A DNA stretch of 64,000 nucleotides, taken from the NCBI RefSeq assembly GCF_001051235.1, contig NZ_CBTJ020000057.1, forward strand, positions 1-64,000. The letters run 5' to 3'. Below are positions 33,425 through 43,378 of the stretch, one piece after another. The notes below the pieces were generated by a model, which was given only the letters and a program-made list of their open reading frames with translations, had not been told where the DNA came from and searched no databases. The position numbers were made by a program, and so were the translations under genes. The first letter of the stretch is position 1. The number at the start of each line of letters is the position of its first letter. Origin of the DNA: Candidatus Competibacter denitrificans Run_A_D11. Its GTDB lineage: Bacteria > Pseudomonadota > Gammaproteobacteria > Competibacterales > Competibacteraceae.

Positions 33425-34171
33425 TCAAAGCAGCGTTCCCCGTAGCTCCGGCCGCTCGTCCCACAACCGCCCCGCCAGCAACCGGCCGTTGGCTTTCTTG
33501 TCGCGGCGCACCCCGTCCGGTCCCCAGGCGCCCCATTGCTTGAAAAAGAAATTCACGCCCGCCGCCGCGCACCGATCCCGCACCGACAAGGCCCATTCCT
33601 TGCGCATCGGGCGAGCGTCCGGGCCGGATTCGCCGCCGACGATCACCCAGCCGATGCTACTCAGATCGAACGGCCCTAGGTCCTCCAGCAAGGGTTCCAC
33701 CGACAGGAAGCGGACGCGGACCGACACTTGGCGCAAGTGTTCGATGCGCGGCAGGCCGTGGCGGCGATCCTCCACCGTGACGCCGAGCCAGACGTTGGCC
33801 GGCACGGATCGAGACGCGAAGAAGTCGGGCAACCGTTCGGCGCGTTTGGTCAGCAGCAGGTAGGTGTGCCGGGGCGTTCGGCGAATCACCGCCAGCACCC
33901 GGTCGATGAACGGGTCCGGTACGTCCTCGTGGAACAGGTCGGCCATTGAGCAGACGAAATACACGGTGGGCTTGTCGCGTTCGAGCGGCTGGCCGAGGCG
34001 ATCCTCGCGCAAGGTCAGCGCGAAGCCACCCGCGTAGCCAGCCGCGCCCGTCGCTTGGAGGTGGAGCGCCATCCGCTCGGCGTAGCAGTGCTTGCAGCCG
34101 GGCGACACTTTGGTGCAGCCGGTGACCGGGTTCCAGGTCTGTTCGGTCCACTCGATTTTTCTGGCGCTCAT
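33425..34171 (-). CDS. Phage Gp37/Gp68-like (DUF5131) protein
   Basis: A 248-residue protein from the ATG at 34171 (MSARKIEWTEQTWNPVTGCT). Cysteines in GCTKVSPGCKHCYAERMA form a possible metal or Fe-S site near the N-terminus. VYFVCSMADLFHEDVPDPFI, HTYLLLTKRAERL, VWLGVTVEDR, FLSVEPLLEDLG and VIVGGESGPDARPM are standard for this family, found in phages, mobile islands and radical-SAM-like contexts. The function is not established. It lies beside TA genes and IS remains, so it is probably mobile cargo. Confidence 0.85.
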   Translation of the reverse strand: MSARKIEWTEQTWNPVTGCTKVSPGCKHCYAERMALHLQATGAAGYAGGFALTLREDRLGQPLERDKPTVYFVCSMADLFHEDVPDPFIDRVLAVIRRTPRHTYLLLTKRAERLPDFFASRSVPANVWLGVTVEDRRHGLPRIEHLRQVSVRVRFLSVEPLLEDLGPFDLSSIGWVIVGGESGPDARPMRKEWALSVRDRCAAAGVNFFFKQWGAWGPDGVRRDKKANGRLLAGRLWDERPELRGTLL

Positions 34172-34250
34172 CGCAGCTTGTGTTCGTGTAAGAAGCCAGC
34201 GGGGAAAAGGATTCTTCCAACCGACCGGCACCATCGTTGGCGTCATGGCG

Positions 34251-35490
34251 TCATGGCGTCGTGGCGTCAAACAGCCATTCAGTCATGACACCAGTGTTCA
34301 AGCCGTCCGGCGTTGATCCCGCCGGTTCAGTTCGGCCACGTCCTTGGCCCCCGGTGCAGGCCGCCAGTCGGCGCAGCTCCCGCGCAGCTCTTTGATGCGC
34401 GCAATTTGCCGGTCGGGGATCGGCATGACGGGCTTGTTGCCAAGCGGCGACCTCGTGCGTCAGGGTGATGGTGTCGGGGATGCGCCGATCCAGGCACTGG
34501 CGACTGAGGAGGCTCAGTTCGATTTCGGCCCTGTTAAACCAGCTTCCGTGTTTCAGGGTGTGATGAATCTCCAGGCGTTCAAGTAGACCTCTGGCGACGG
34601 CTGGCTCGAAGGCCTGATAGAGGGCGGCGGGTTTGTGCGTATTGAGATGGTCCATGACCAGGATGACTTTTTCGGCCTGGGGATAGCGCACCTCCAACAG
34701 GTCCTTGACCTCCTGCGCGAAATCGACGGTGGTGCGCCGGTCGGTGACGGTGACGTGGCGCTGGCCGGTCAGGGGTTCGAAGGTCATGAAGAGATGGGCC
34801 GTGCCGTGTCGTTCGTATTCGTAGTCCACCCGCGCAGGCTGGCCCGGTGCGGTTGGCAATGGCACGCGCGTTTCCGCCACCCATTGCTTGCTGATTTCAT
34901 CAAGACAGACGACCGGATAGGCCGGGTCGTGGGGTCGGGTATAGACTTCCAGCACATCCTCCATCGCACAGACAAACTCGGCGTTGGCGTTCGGTGGAAT
35001 CACCCAGTGCCGACGCAGCCACGGTTTAAGGGCGTTTTTTGAGCGTCATCCGGACACAGTCCGGGCCGATGCGCTCCACCACCGCCAGTTCTACCAACCG
35101 ATCCGCCAGCAAGCGCAGCGTCCACCGGCGATCCCTTCGGGCGGTGCGCTACAGGCCAGTGCAATCAAGCGGGCCTCTTGCTCACCATCCAGCTTGCGAT
35201 ACTGACGACCGGTAAGGCTCCTTCCGAAACAGCGCCGCCTCTAATCCCTGTTCCACAAACCCCTGGCGCACCCGGTAAACCGTCGATTCTCCACAGTCAA
35301 TCGCCTCGGCAATCCGTTCGTCGTCCCAGCCTGGCCCGCCCGCCCCGGTGTCCGCTTTGAGTCAAATTCGGGCGTGGATCAGCACCGATGCCGACCGCTT
35401 TCCGGTGGGGATCAACCCCTCAAGTCAGGCGCGTTCCTCCCCGCTCAGCCGGACAACGTATTTCGGTAAGGGTATCGGCAAGCTCCGTGT
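34251..35490 (-). pseudogene. IS630-family transposase, multiply broken
   Basis: The C-terminal DDE half is open from about 35003: D in VVCLDEISKQWV, D in VMDHLNTHKP, E in NRAEIELS. The upstream HTH half is recognisable on the same strand in shifting frames (for example DDERIAEAIDCGESTVYRVR and RRWTLRLLADRLVELAVVER), interrupted by stop codons and at least three frameshifts. The frame also shifts after EVAAWQQAR near the C-terminus. Not functional. Confidence 0.8.
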
Positions 35491-35550
35491 TGGGGGTTCC
35501 TCCAATGGAAAACCTTTCCGCCCCTTAAAGTCAACTCAGTGCGGGTGAAG

Positions 35551-35724
35551 CACTAGGGCGTGTCATCAATTAGGGGCGTGATGGTTTTCCAGATTTACAG
35601 AAAAACCAGGTTGAGATTTGCTGCTGGCAAACGTCTGGAGGAGTTTGTGGATGATGAGGCGGTATGGTTTGCGAGACGATCAGTGGGAACGGATGGTAAT
35701 GCCCCAAGAATTTCTTCCATGAGA
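35551..35724 (+). pseudogene. 5' fragment of an IS5-like element
   Basis: Starts near GGGCGTGTCATCAATTAGGG, which looks like an IS5-type end. ATG at 35651 opens MMRRYGLRDDQWERM, the typical N-terminus of an IS5-group transposase, but the frame stops at 35722 and the rest is missing. Confidence 0.5.
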
Positions 35725-35926
35725 AGTCAAACTGAAGAGACTGTTGTGGAGGACGTGATGGGCAAGCAACGTCAACGTTGGACAGTTGAAGAAAAGTTGG
35801 GGATCGTGTTAGCGGTGTTAAGCGAGCGCCCGAGCGTCGCGGAGGTGGCCCGCCAGCGCGGCGTCAACGAGAATCAAATTTATCGGTGGAAAGAGCAGTT
35901 TCTGGCGGCGGGTCGTCAGGGGTTAA

Positions 35927-36877
35927 GAGCCTATCCCAATATTAACATATTGATATATTTACAAAATGATAATACCATTGTCTTATAAATTGGTGATTTG
36001 AATTAAAGCAGGTGAACCCTCGAAATGACACCAGAGAAAAGATATCCCAGTGATCTGACGGATGAAGAATGGGTGGTGGTGGAAGACTGCCTGCGTGGAG
36101 AAGACGAGATGGGGGCGGGCCGCCCATTGGAAGTGGATTTGAGACGGGTGTGGGATGCGATTTTATATCTCAATAAAACGGGCTGCCAGTGGGCGTATCT
36201 GCCGCATGATTTTCCAGCGCGCACGACGGTCAATTACCATTATACGAAATGGATGGCGACTGGTTTTTTTGAACGAGTGACTGCGGAAGTTCGCCGACGG
36301 GTCCGAAAAAAAACGGTCGTAACACGGAACCGAGTGCGGGGATCATCGACAGTCAAAGCGTCAAGGGCACCGCAGAATCTGCCAGAAGAATCTGGCTTTG
36401 ACGGTTATAAAAAGGTCAAGGGCAGAAAGCATCACATGGTAACGGATACCACAGGCTGTGTGCTGGCCGTGGGCGTCCATGCCGCCAACCTCCACGACAG
36501 TCAGGGGGCGTATCCCTTGCTCAAGAAGACCTTTGAAATCGTACCCACACTGCGAATGATGTGGGCTGATCAGGGCTATCAGGGCGAAGAACTCGCCACC
36601 TGGGTAAAAGACACCTTCGGTTGTGAGTTGGAGATTGTGAAAAAAACCACGAAAGGCTTTAAGGTGTTACCCCGTCGCTGGGTGGTGGAAAGAACATTCG
36701 CCTGGTTAAGTCGTTATCGCCGATTAGTCCGTGTCTATGAAAAAAGAGTCGCTTCCAGTATCGCTATGATTTGGGTTTCTTCTATCCGCATCCTGCTGAA
36801 AAAACTATGGACACCCATTGATGAAGAAGGGCTGCTCTTAATCATTTACATCTGAATAAGAATTTTCGGATAGGCTC
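35927..36877 (+). mobile_element. IS5-family element (IS427/IS1031-like), 951 bp
   Basis: Perfect 10-base terminal inverted repeats, GAGCCTATCC at 35927 and GGATAGGCTC ending at 36877 (15 of 17 bases match when extended), flanked by TAA direct repeats at 35924-35926 and 36878-36880. It lies inside an IS3 OrfA and carries one transposase gene. Confidence 0.9.
36025..36855 (+). CDS. IS5-family transposase, first catalytic region out of frame
   Basis: A 276-residue frame. YPSDLTDEEWVVVEDCL, the GCQWAYLPHDFP motif and the C-terminal VLPRRWVVERTFAWLSRYRR are normal. Between about residues 97 and 116 the reading frame gives RNRVRGSSTVKASRAPQN, but the neighbouring frame reads NTEPSAGIIDSQSVKGTAES, the expected segment with the first DDE aspartate. 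An 8-A run at 36306-36313 (9 would keep frame) opens this stretch and an extra A near 36391 closes it. As read, the enzyme lacks its first catalytic Asp. Confidence 0.75.
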   Translation: MTPEKRYPSDLTDEEWVVVEDCLRGEDEMGAGRPLEVDLRRVWDAILYLNKTGCQWAYLPHDFPARTTVNYHYTKWMATGFFERVTAEVRRRVRKKTVVTRNRVRGSSTVKASRAPQNLPEESGFDGYKKVKGRKHHMVTDTTGCVLAVGVHAANLHDSQGAYPLLKKTFEIVPTLRMMWADQGYQGEELATWVKDTFGCELEIVKKTTKGFKVLPRRWVVERTFAWLSRYRRLVRVYEKRVASSIAMIWVSSIRILLKKLWTPIDEEGLLLIIYI

Positions 36878-37166
36878 TAAACGGGGCGAAGGCGCAGACG
36901 GCGGATCAGCGCTTGGAAGCGGAGAATAGCCAATTGAAAAAGCTACTGGGTGAGAAGGCGCTGGAGATGGAGATTCTAAAAAACCTTTCATGGGGCGCTG
37001 TAACGCCCTCTTTTTGTAGGGCTAGAAACGGGGTCCCGCTACACGAGAGGCGCTGGGAACAGTGGCCGTTGACTTTTTGGTGGCATTGACCCCGTCAAAA
37101 AACATAGCCCAGGGACTGTAGCGGATTTGCGTGTGGTGACGCTGGCTGGCGATCCCGATTAGGAAA

Positions 37167-37620
37167 GTGATGACATTCGCCGTCCCCGTTTCCGGCTACT
37201 TTCACGGTGAGGACGAGACCCTGCATAAGCCAATATCAATCACTACGCCGTACCGTTCCGAGCGTCTATCGACGATCAATGCCGATGCAGCGGGCATTGA
37301 TGTGGGATCGCAGTGGCATGTGGTGGCGGTACCCCCTCAACGCGATCCCGACCCGGTGCGGACCTTTCAAAGTTTCACCGGCGACCTTCAGCGGTTGGCC
37401 GACTGGCTCGTCGCCTGTGGGGTCAAGACAGTGGCTATGGAATCCACGGGCGTCTATTGGATACCGTTATTCGAGGTACTGGAAGCACGGGGTCTTCACG
37501 TCTGCGTCGTCAATGCCCGCGACGTCAAGCACGTTCCCGGCCGCAAAACGGACGTCAACGACGCCCAATGGCTCCAACGCTTGCACACCTACGGCCTTCT
37601 GCGGGCCAGCTTTCACCCCG
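37167..37620 (+). pseudogene. IS110-family transposase, 5' remnant
   Basis: Residues from [20 protein letters not shown] through [40 protein letters not shown] and [17 protein letters not shown] are the DEDD RuvC-like half of an IS110 transposase. After about 37620 the same frame continues into an unrelated DUF499-type protein, so the serine-containing C-terminal half is lost. Confidence 0.8.
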
Positions 37621-39627
37621 CAGCCGTGCAAGCGCTCTGGAAACCGGTGGCGACTGAGGAAGCCTTCGAGATCGTGCGGCGGCTGTTCAACCCAATCAGT
37701 GATCAAGCGGGCGCGGAGCAGGTCTGCCGCGCTTTCGCCGACTACTACACGGCTAATAGCGCGGACTTTCCACACGAAACCCAGGAAAGCCGCTATTTCG
37801 AGCGCTTGCAGCGCGCCTATCCCATCCACCCGGAAATCTTCGAGCGGCTTTACGAAGACTGGTCATCATTGGACAAGTTTCAGCGCACCCGTGGCGGGCT
37901 GAAATTAATGGCCAAAGTCATTCATCGACTGTGGAAGGACGACAACAAGGATTTGCTGATCGTGCCGGGCAGCCTGCCGCTGTACGACGCCGACGTGCGT
38001 AACGAGGCGATTTACTACCTGCCGCAGGGTTGGGACCCGGTGCTGGAACGCGACGTGGACGGCGACCGAGCCGAGACCGCCGACATCGAACGCGATACCC
38101 GCTTTGGTGCGGTGCAGGCCGCGCGGCGCGTGGCCCGGAGCATCCTTTCTCGGCAGCGCACCCTCGACCCCCAACCAGATGGTGCGCGGCGTCGAGCCGG
38201 AACGCATCGTGTTAGGCTGCGCCCAACCCGGCCAGCCCTGCGGCGTCTACAAAGACGTGCTGCGGCGTCTGGTAGACCGCTTGCACTATCTCAATAGCGC
38301 CAACAATCGCTACTGGTTCGACACCCGGCCCAACCTGTGCCGCGAGATGGAAGAGCGCAAGCGCCGGTTCCAGGACAAGGAAGAAGTCATCCCGGCGATT
38401 CGGGATCGCGTCCAACGGCTGTTTGGGCAAGGGGTGTTTGGCGCCGTCCATATTTTTACCCCGTCCGGCGATATTCCCGACGATTGGCTGCTGCGCTTGG
38501 TGGTGTTGCCCCCCGATGCGGCGTTCTACCGTTCCGGACGCAATCTGGCCGAAGAAGCGGCGGCTGAACGCCTCAAAAGTCGGGGCGAGCAACCGTGCCA
38601 GAAACAAAATCGTCTCCTGTTTTTGGCCGCCGATTACGAATGCGTAGGGCGCCTCAAGGATCAGGTCAGAAGCCTCCTGGCGTGGCAATCCATCGTCACC
38701 GACAGCAGGGATCTGAAGTTGAACCTGGATCAATATCAGTCCCGCCAGGCGGCTAAAAGCCTGGAAGACGCCCAAAGCGCCCTGGGGCCGATGATCCGGG
38801 AAACCTGGCGCTGGCTGTTAGCGCCGATGCAGGAGGCCCGGCCCGGTAAAGGCATTTCTGACATCCAATGGGAGCTTTTTCCAATTGCGGCCAGCGCCCC
38901 AAATATCACCCAGGAAATCGAACACGTTTTGCGGGATAACGAGCTATTGATTACCGAATGGGCGCCGATTCATCTCCACAACATCCTCAAGACCTGGTTC
39001 TGGAAAGAAGACAAAAACGACACGGGCGCGCTCGATGTCTGGCAGAAAACCTGCTGTTATCTCTATCTGCCCCGACTCAAGGATGATCACGTCTATCAGA
39101 AAGCGCTGGCGGCGGGCGCTGGGAGCACGGACTTTTTCGGTCTAGCCTACGGACAGGAGGATGGAAAATATATCGGTTTCAGCTTCGGCAAGGCCACGAC
39201 GCCGCTGTTGGATTCAGCATTAGTGCTGATCGCCCCGCCCGTTGCAGCAACCTATAGCGAGTCGCTGCAAGCCGAGGAAGCCCAGCGGTTAAAGCGCGCT
39301 GCCAGAACGACCGAAACGGGCGCGCCCAGGCCACCGTCAGAGGTCAGAGAGAACGCAGTCGGTGCGGATGTCGCCGCGCCAAACCAGCGACCGGCGGGCA
39401 AGCAGCAGTTTTATGGCACGGTCGAACTGGACCCCGTTAAGGCCAAATTCTCCTTTGCCGAGATTGTCGATGAGGTGGTCCAGCAGTTCACCGCCCGGCA
39501 TGATATCAAGGTGAGCATTTCCGTCGAGATTCGGGCGGAATCACCCACCGCTTTTGAAGAGGCCCTCCAGCGGGTGGTGAGGGAAAACTGTCGTGTGCTG
39601 AAATTCAAAAACGGCGAGTTTGAGTGA
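37621..39627 (+). pseudogene. DUF499-family ATPase, 3' remnant with frameshift
   Basis: Follows in frame from the IS110 fragment with [20 protein letters not shown], continues with [20 protein letters not shown] and [20 protein letters not shown], then shifts frame at about 38142, where one C too many in AGCATCCTTTCTC breaks [12 protein letters not shown]. The rest ([39 protein letters not shown] and on to the stop at 39627) is intact. DUF499 proteins are large AAA-type ATPases found with DUF1156 methylases and DUF3780 proteins in phage-defence loci. The N-terminal Walker A part has been replaced by the IS110 piece, so the gene is dead. Confidence 0.75.
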
Positions 39628-39648
39628 GGGTTTTTCTGTCTCTCCACA

Positions 39649-39712
39649 GCGCCGGGCTGCTGCGCAGGCATCCCAGAGAAAGACGTCCAAGATCGGACGA
39701 AATGTCCTGCGT
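39649..39712 (+). repeat. Degenerate copy of the YecA/SEC-C coding segment
   Basis: The stretch encodes QRRAAAQASQRKTSKIGRNV, matching [20 protein letters not shown] at the end of the YecA-like gene (about 41853-41912). The DNA matches over about 60 bases with scattered changes, and the cysteine motif beyond it is lost. It is either the relic of a second SEC-C gene or a partial duplication. Confidence 0.65.
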
Positions 39713-39773
39713 CTCTCAGTCGATTCGCTGTTCCGTTGCTCCTCAAACTTGATACTCACCCGCACTTCACGGG

Positions 39774-40232
39774 TTAAAGCAGATGTGGCTGCCGTTTTGC
39801 CAGCCAGCGATCCAATGCGTTGGCAAAGGCACGTTTATCACGATCATGATAGGGTGCAGGTCCGCCGGTAACTGTTCCGGCAGCGCGAAGGGCTTCCTTG
39901 AAATCGCGGAGGCTTAACCGCTCCCGTATATTCTCCACCGTATACGCCTCACCGCGCGGATTCAGAACCGCCATCCCGCCCGCTACCAACCGCGCCGCCA
40001 GCGGAATATCAGCCGTGATGACCAGATCACCGCGTTCCGCGTGCTGGACCAGGTAGTGATCAGCCGCATCCAGCGTTTGTTCCACCGACACCGCAGTAAT
40101 CAGGGGAGACGCTCCGCTGAAAAGCTGACGATTAGCCACGAGCGTGACCGCAATACCCAGCCGGCGTGAAGCGCGAAACACCATCTCCTTCACCGGGCCA
40201 GGGCAGGCATCTGCATCAATCCAGATTTTCAT
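39774..40232 (-). CDS. yaiI: YaiI/YqxD family protein (UPF0178)
   Basis: A 152-residue protein from the ATG at 40232. MKIWIDADACPGPVKEMVFR is the family signature, followed by DLVITADIPLAARLVAGGMA, VLNPRGEAYTVENIRERLSL and TGGPAPYHDRDKRAFANALD. The conserved acids resemble a PIN-like nuclease fold, but no function is established. A common chromosomal gene, probably at a native locus bounding the IS-rich segment. Confidence 0.92.
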   Translation of the reverse strand: MKIWIDADACPGPVKEMVFRASRRLGIAVTLVANRQLFSGASPLITAVSVEQTLDAADHYLVQHAERGDLVITADIPLAARLVAGGMAVLNPRGEAYTVENIRERLSLRDFKEALRAAGTVTGGPAPYHDRDKRAFANALDRWLAKRQPHLL

Positions 40233-40235
40233 GAG

Positions 40236-40580
40236 GTGATCTGCCAAGCATTGCCTGGTGTAACGAAGATCTTAACGGTAGCTGGGTTATTTGACTTGGA
40301 AGAGTTGGGATTATCTCTCTATTCCACGGCGGCGCACCGGTGGCCCGTGGTCGATCATCAGGGAAACATCACGCTAATAGCAACCCCTGCCATCAAGCCC
40401 GGTTCGGCATTAAAATCCAGCGTGGCCAATCGGGTCTCGGCCTCAGGCTGGAAGCCTATGTACAGCAGTTACAGGCGCTAAAGGGCGTGGATCTGGTACC
40501 GGCTGATGTCGAGCATTGGCTGGGTAATCTCAAGCTCCCCAGCCGTGCTACACTGAGTTCGTATTATCGTGGAGCGGTGA
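40236..40580. other. Gap with possible gene remnant
   Basis: No intact gene. Short stretches such as LRLEAYVQQLQALKGVDLVP and ADVEHWLGNLKLPS in the frame leading into the antitoxin look protein-like, so this may be the decayed end of a gene I cannot name. It must also hold the promoter of the following TA pair. Confidence 0.4.
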
Positions 40581-40582
40581 TT

Positions 40583-40822
40583 ATGACGAATCTCACGATC
40601 AGTGTCGATGCGGAAGTCCTCAAACGCGCTCGGATTCGGGCATTGGAAGAGAATACCTCGATCAATGCCGTACTCGCTCAGTATCTGGTTCATTACGCCC
40701 GGTTGGATGACAGTCGCCGACAACGGCAGGCCGCGTTGGAGGGGCTGTTGACGTTGGCTGAACACAGCCAGGCCGGACGCGGCGAAAGCGTCTGGACACG
40801 GGATGCGTTGCATGAACGATGA
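40583..40822 (+). CDS. Antitoxin partner of the PIN toxin
   Basis: A 79-residue protein from the ATG at 40583 (GGAGCGG upstream). N-terminal NLTISVDAEVLKRARIRALE and NTSINAVLAQYLVHY form an RHH-type DNA-binding module; the C-terminal tail is charged. It overlaps the start of the PIN gene by 11 bases. Confidence 0.8.
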   Translation: MTNLTISVDAEVLKRARIRALEENTSINAVLAQYLVHYARLDDSRRQRQAALEGLLTLAEHSQAGRGESVWTRDALHER

Positions 40823-41240
40823 GGTGCTGTTTATCGACACCAACATCTTGGTTTATTTGTTTGATAGCGATGCGCCTACCAAAAAGGCCATCGCCCAGAC
40901 GGTGTTTCGCAAACCGAACCTCCGATTGAGCACGCAAGTGCTGCAAGAGTTTTACGTGGCCGTGACGCGCAAACTGGCGCGGCCGCTGTCGCCTGCACAG
41001 GCATTGCAAGCCGTGCACTATTTCCAAACCTATCCGGTTGCGGTCATTTCCAGTGCGCTGGTCACCCGAAGCATTCAGCGGAGCATCGGCTCACAGCTAT
41101 CGCTTTGGGACAGTCTGATCGTGGAAACGGCGTTAGCCGAAAACGCGGATCGACTGGTGACCGAGGATCTTCAGGACGGTTGGATGATCGACGGAATGCG
41201 GGTGTGGAATCCGTTCACATGCTCATCTGAGCGGATCTGA
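40812..41240 (+). CDS. vapC: PIN-domain ribonuclease toxin (VapC-like)
   Basis: A 142-residue PIN protein: FIDTNILVYLFDSD (first Asp), LQEFYVAVTRK (Glu), LSLWDSLIVETALAENADRL (Asp) and LVTEDLQDGWMIDGM (Asp). I chose the ATG at 40812; one three codons earlier is possible. Second PIN TA module of the window and not closely similar to the one at 18430. Confidence 0.88.
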   Translation: MNDEVLFIDTNILVYLFDSDAPTKKAIAQTVFRKPNLRLSTQVLQEFYVAVTRKLARPLSPAQALQAVHYFQTYPVAVISSALVTRSIQRSIGSQLSLWDSLIVETALAENADRLVTEDLQDGWMIDGMRVWNPFTCSSERI

Positions 41241-41280
41241 TTCACGCTATGAAGCTTAAGAAAGCTCTGGAGGAAGGCGG

Positions 41281-41982
41281 ATGCGCCATCGGCAGACCCA
41301 TCAGCCCTTGAGTGATCACGAACTCAACCAGTTAGGCGATTTTCTTGAAGGCATCGGCTCATGCGCAATGAATCTCGAAATGCTGGATGGATTCTTCGCC
41401 GCGCTGATCTGCGGCCCCGATCCCGTGCCGCCCAGCGAGTGTCTGCCTGAGATTTTGGGCGAGGACTATGCCTTTGACAACCTGGACCAAGCCGACGAGA
41501 TACTAGGGCTGATCCTACGCCACTGGAACACAATTGCCTCAGCGCTTAGTCACACGCTGAAAAAAGACGATGTGTATCTCCCTTTACTCCTCGAAGATGA
41601 ACAAGGGGTCGTGTACGGCAACGACTGGGCGGATGGTTTCTTGCAGGGCGTGCAATTACGATCCGAAAGCTGGCGGGAGTTGCTCACCGACGATGCCGTA
41701 GACGGCCCGCTGTTGCCGATGCTCATCCTGGCGCACGAACATGATCCAGACCCCGATCTACGTCCACCCGCAATCGCTGCGGAAGACCGCGAGGTGTTGC
41801 TGCAAGTGATGGTTGCCGCGCTCACCATGATTTATCGCCGTTTCGCACCGCATCGTCGCGCTGCCGCGCAGGCCGCCTTGCCAAGAAAAAACCCCAAGAT
41901 CGGCCGAAATGACCCGTGCCCCTGTGGTAGCGGGCGCAAGTATAAACACTGTTGCGCAGCCACTCCGTCAACGCCCCATTGA
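41281..41982 (+). CDS. YecA/UPF0149-family protein with SEC-C zinc motif
   Basis: A 233-residue protein. The N-terminal UPF0149 domain ([37 protein letters not shown], then [13 protein letters not shown]) leads to a C-terminal SEC-C motif, [19 protein letters not shown], which binds zinc as at the end of SecA. Function of such proteins is unclear; they may bind ribosomes or SecA/SecB-like partners. A degenerate copy of its 3' segment lies at 39649-39712. Confidence 0.88.
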   Translation: MRHRQTHQPLSDHELNQLGDFLEGIGSCAMNLEMLDGFFAALICGPDPVPPSECLPEILGEDYAFDNLDQADEILGLILRHWNTIASALSHTLKKDDVYLPLLLEDEQGVVYGNDWADGFLQGVQLRSESWRELLTDDAVDGPLLPMLILAHEHDPDPDLRPPAIAAEDREVLLQVMVAALTMIYRRFAPHRRAAAQAALPRKNPKIGRNDPCPCGSGRKYKHCCAATPSTPH

Positions 41983-42201
41983 AAACGCCAAGGGCGACCA
42001 AAGCCAATGCGCTGTTCTATGGCTTGCCCAAACTCGGATGAAACCCCTGCATCGCTCGCCGGCCGACGCGGGGTTTTCATTAAGTCTCCCAAGGATTAAT
42101 GACAGGTAGCCCCACCGCCTTAAATGGGGCCGTTTGGCATACCACCAGCCGCCTGACGGAAAGCACAGGCTTAGCCAAAATCTTTGGAGGTTAGGCCCTG
42201 A

Positions 42202-43374
42202 TCACGAACGATGGAGCGACCACCAACCCAAGCCGATGACGGCGGCAGGATAAACGGCGGAAAGCCGATAAAGCTGCTCCAACGACAGCCATTCCCGTAG
42301 CGGCCCAATCACGAATGAACCTAATCCGACACCCACCATCAGTGCGGCGATGAGCATGGAAGACACCCAAGCCACCTCGTTGGGAAATCGTTCGGACGCC
42401 AGGGTGATGGTCAACGGGAAAAACGCCGAACAGGCCAGCCCCGCCAGCGCGAACAAGCCTAAGCCTAAAACCGGCGTGGACGCCCCCGGCAAGAGCCAGA
42501 ACGCCGCGATCATCAGCACCGGCAACGCCAACCAAATCGTCAACGGCGCGATTCGGACCACCAGTACCGAAACCAGCAGGCGACCCGCCACCATCGCGGC
42601 CCAGAATACCGACAGGGCCAACGCCGCCACGCCTGCCGATAATCCCTTGGCTTCACGTAAATAAATGACCGCCCAATTGCTAAAGGTCCCTTCAGCGAAG
42701 GCATAGAGCACCGCAATACTGGCGAAGATCCAGAAGGTGGCGGAAGCCAGCGGTGGTTTTGTCGTGATGCGCTGCTCGGTTTTAACGGCGGCATCCGTTG
42801 GTAACCGAACGAGCGCCGCCGTCAATGCCAACCCTGCGCCCAACCCCAGCAGCGACCAGGGAAAGCCGCTCCACCAACCCGCTCGGCTGAAGCCATCCAC
42901 CAGTAACGGCCCCGTCATCAAACCAAGGCCCATCAGCGTATGCAAGGCGACAATGGCTGTTGGAGCGCGTTGGGGAAAAAACTGCGGCGGGTAGCTATTG
43001 AGCGGCGCGCCGCCCACGCCGAAGCTGAAACCCAACAACCCGGTGCCGATCAGAATGATTGGAAAAACCAGCGCGGGGTTCACCCACAGGCTGGCCACCA
43101 GCGCCAGTTGCGACAAGCCGTTGCCCGCCGCCGTCAGCCATAACAGCGGCTGCAAGCCTAAGCGGCGGGCCAGCGTTCCGCCCGCCACCGCGCCCACCAC
43201 CGCCAACGCGACCTGGGGCAGGAAGATCGCGCCATATTGGGCATCGCTGAAGCCGTGCATTTGCTTCAGAACGGCGCTGCTGGCGGGAAAACTAACCAGC
43301 GTCAAGCCTTGCAAAAAGGCAATCAGATAAACGGTCAGCACGGCCGGCCAATGCGTCGCAGCGAGTTTGTTCAT
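42202..43374 (-). CDS. MFS transporter
   Basis: A 390-residue permease with about 12 TM segments in two halves, an early loop GTLARRLGLQPLL and the central hydrophilic loop near residues 195-210. Looks like the NarK/FucP-like or unassigned MFS groups; the substrate is unknown. The ATG at 43374 is 4 bases from the end of an IS605 relic, which supplies GGAG as Shine-Dalgarno. Confidence 0.88.
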   Translation of the reverse strand: MNKLAATHWPAVLTVYLIAFLQGLTLVSFPASSAVLKQMHGFSDAQYGAIFLPQVALAVVGAVAGGTLARRLGLQPLLWLTAAGNGLSQLALVASLWVNPALVFPIILIGTGLLGFSFGVGGAPLNSYPPQFFPQRAPTAIVALHTLMGLGLMTGPLLVDGFSRAGWWSGFPWSLLGLGAGLALTAALVRLPTDAAVKTEQRITTKPPLASATFWIFASIAVLYAFAEGTFSNWAVIYLREAKGLSAGVAALALSVFWAAMVAGRLLVSVLVVRIAPLTIWLALPVLMIAAFWLLPGASTPVLGLGLFALAGLACSAFFPLTITLASERFPNEVAWVSSMLIAALMVGVGLGSFVIGPLREWLSLEQLYRLSAVYPAAVIGLGWWSLHRS

Positions 43375-43378
43375 CTGG

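Larger units (their letters stand above)
35758..36985 (+). pseudogene. IS3-family OrfA split by an IS5-type insertion
   Basis: The first part (KQRQRWTVEEKLGIVLAVLS, the HTH PSVAEVARQRGVNENQIYRW) ends at the inserted element at 35927. The second part continues in frame from 36881 (KAQTADQRLEAENSQLKKLL, GEKALEMEILKN) when the insert and one copy of the TAA duplication are removed. An A-run at the usual IS3 frameshift position follows, but OrfB is absent. Confidence 0.75.
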
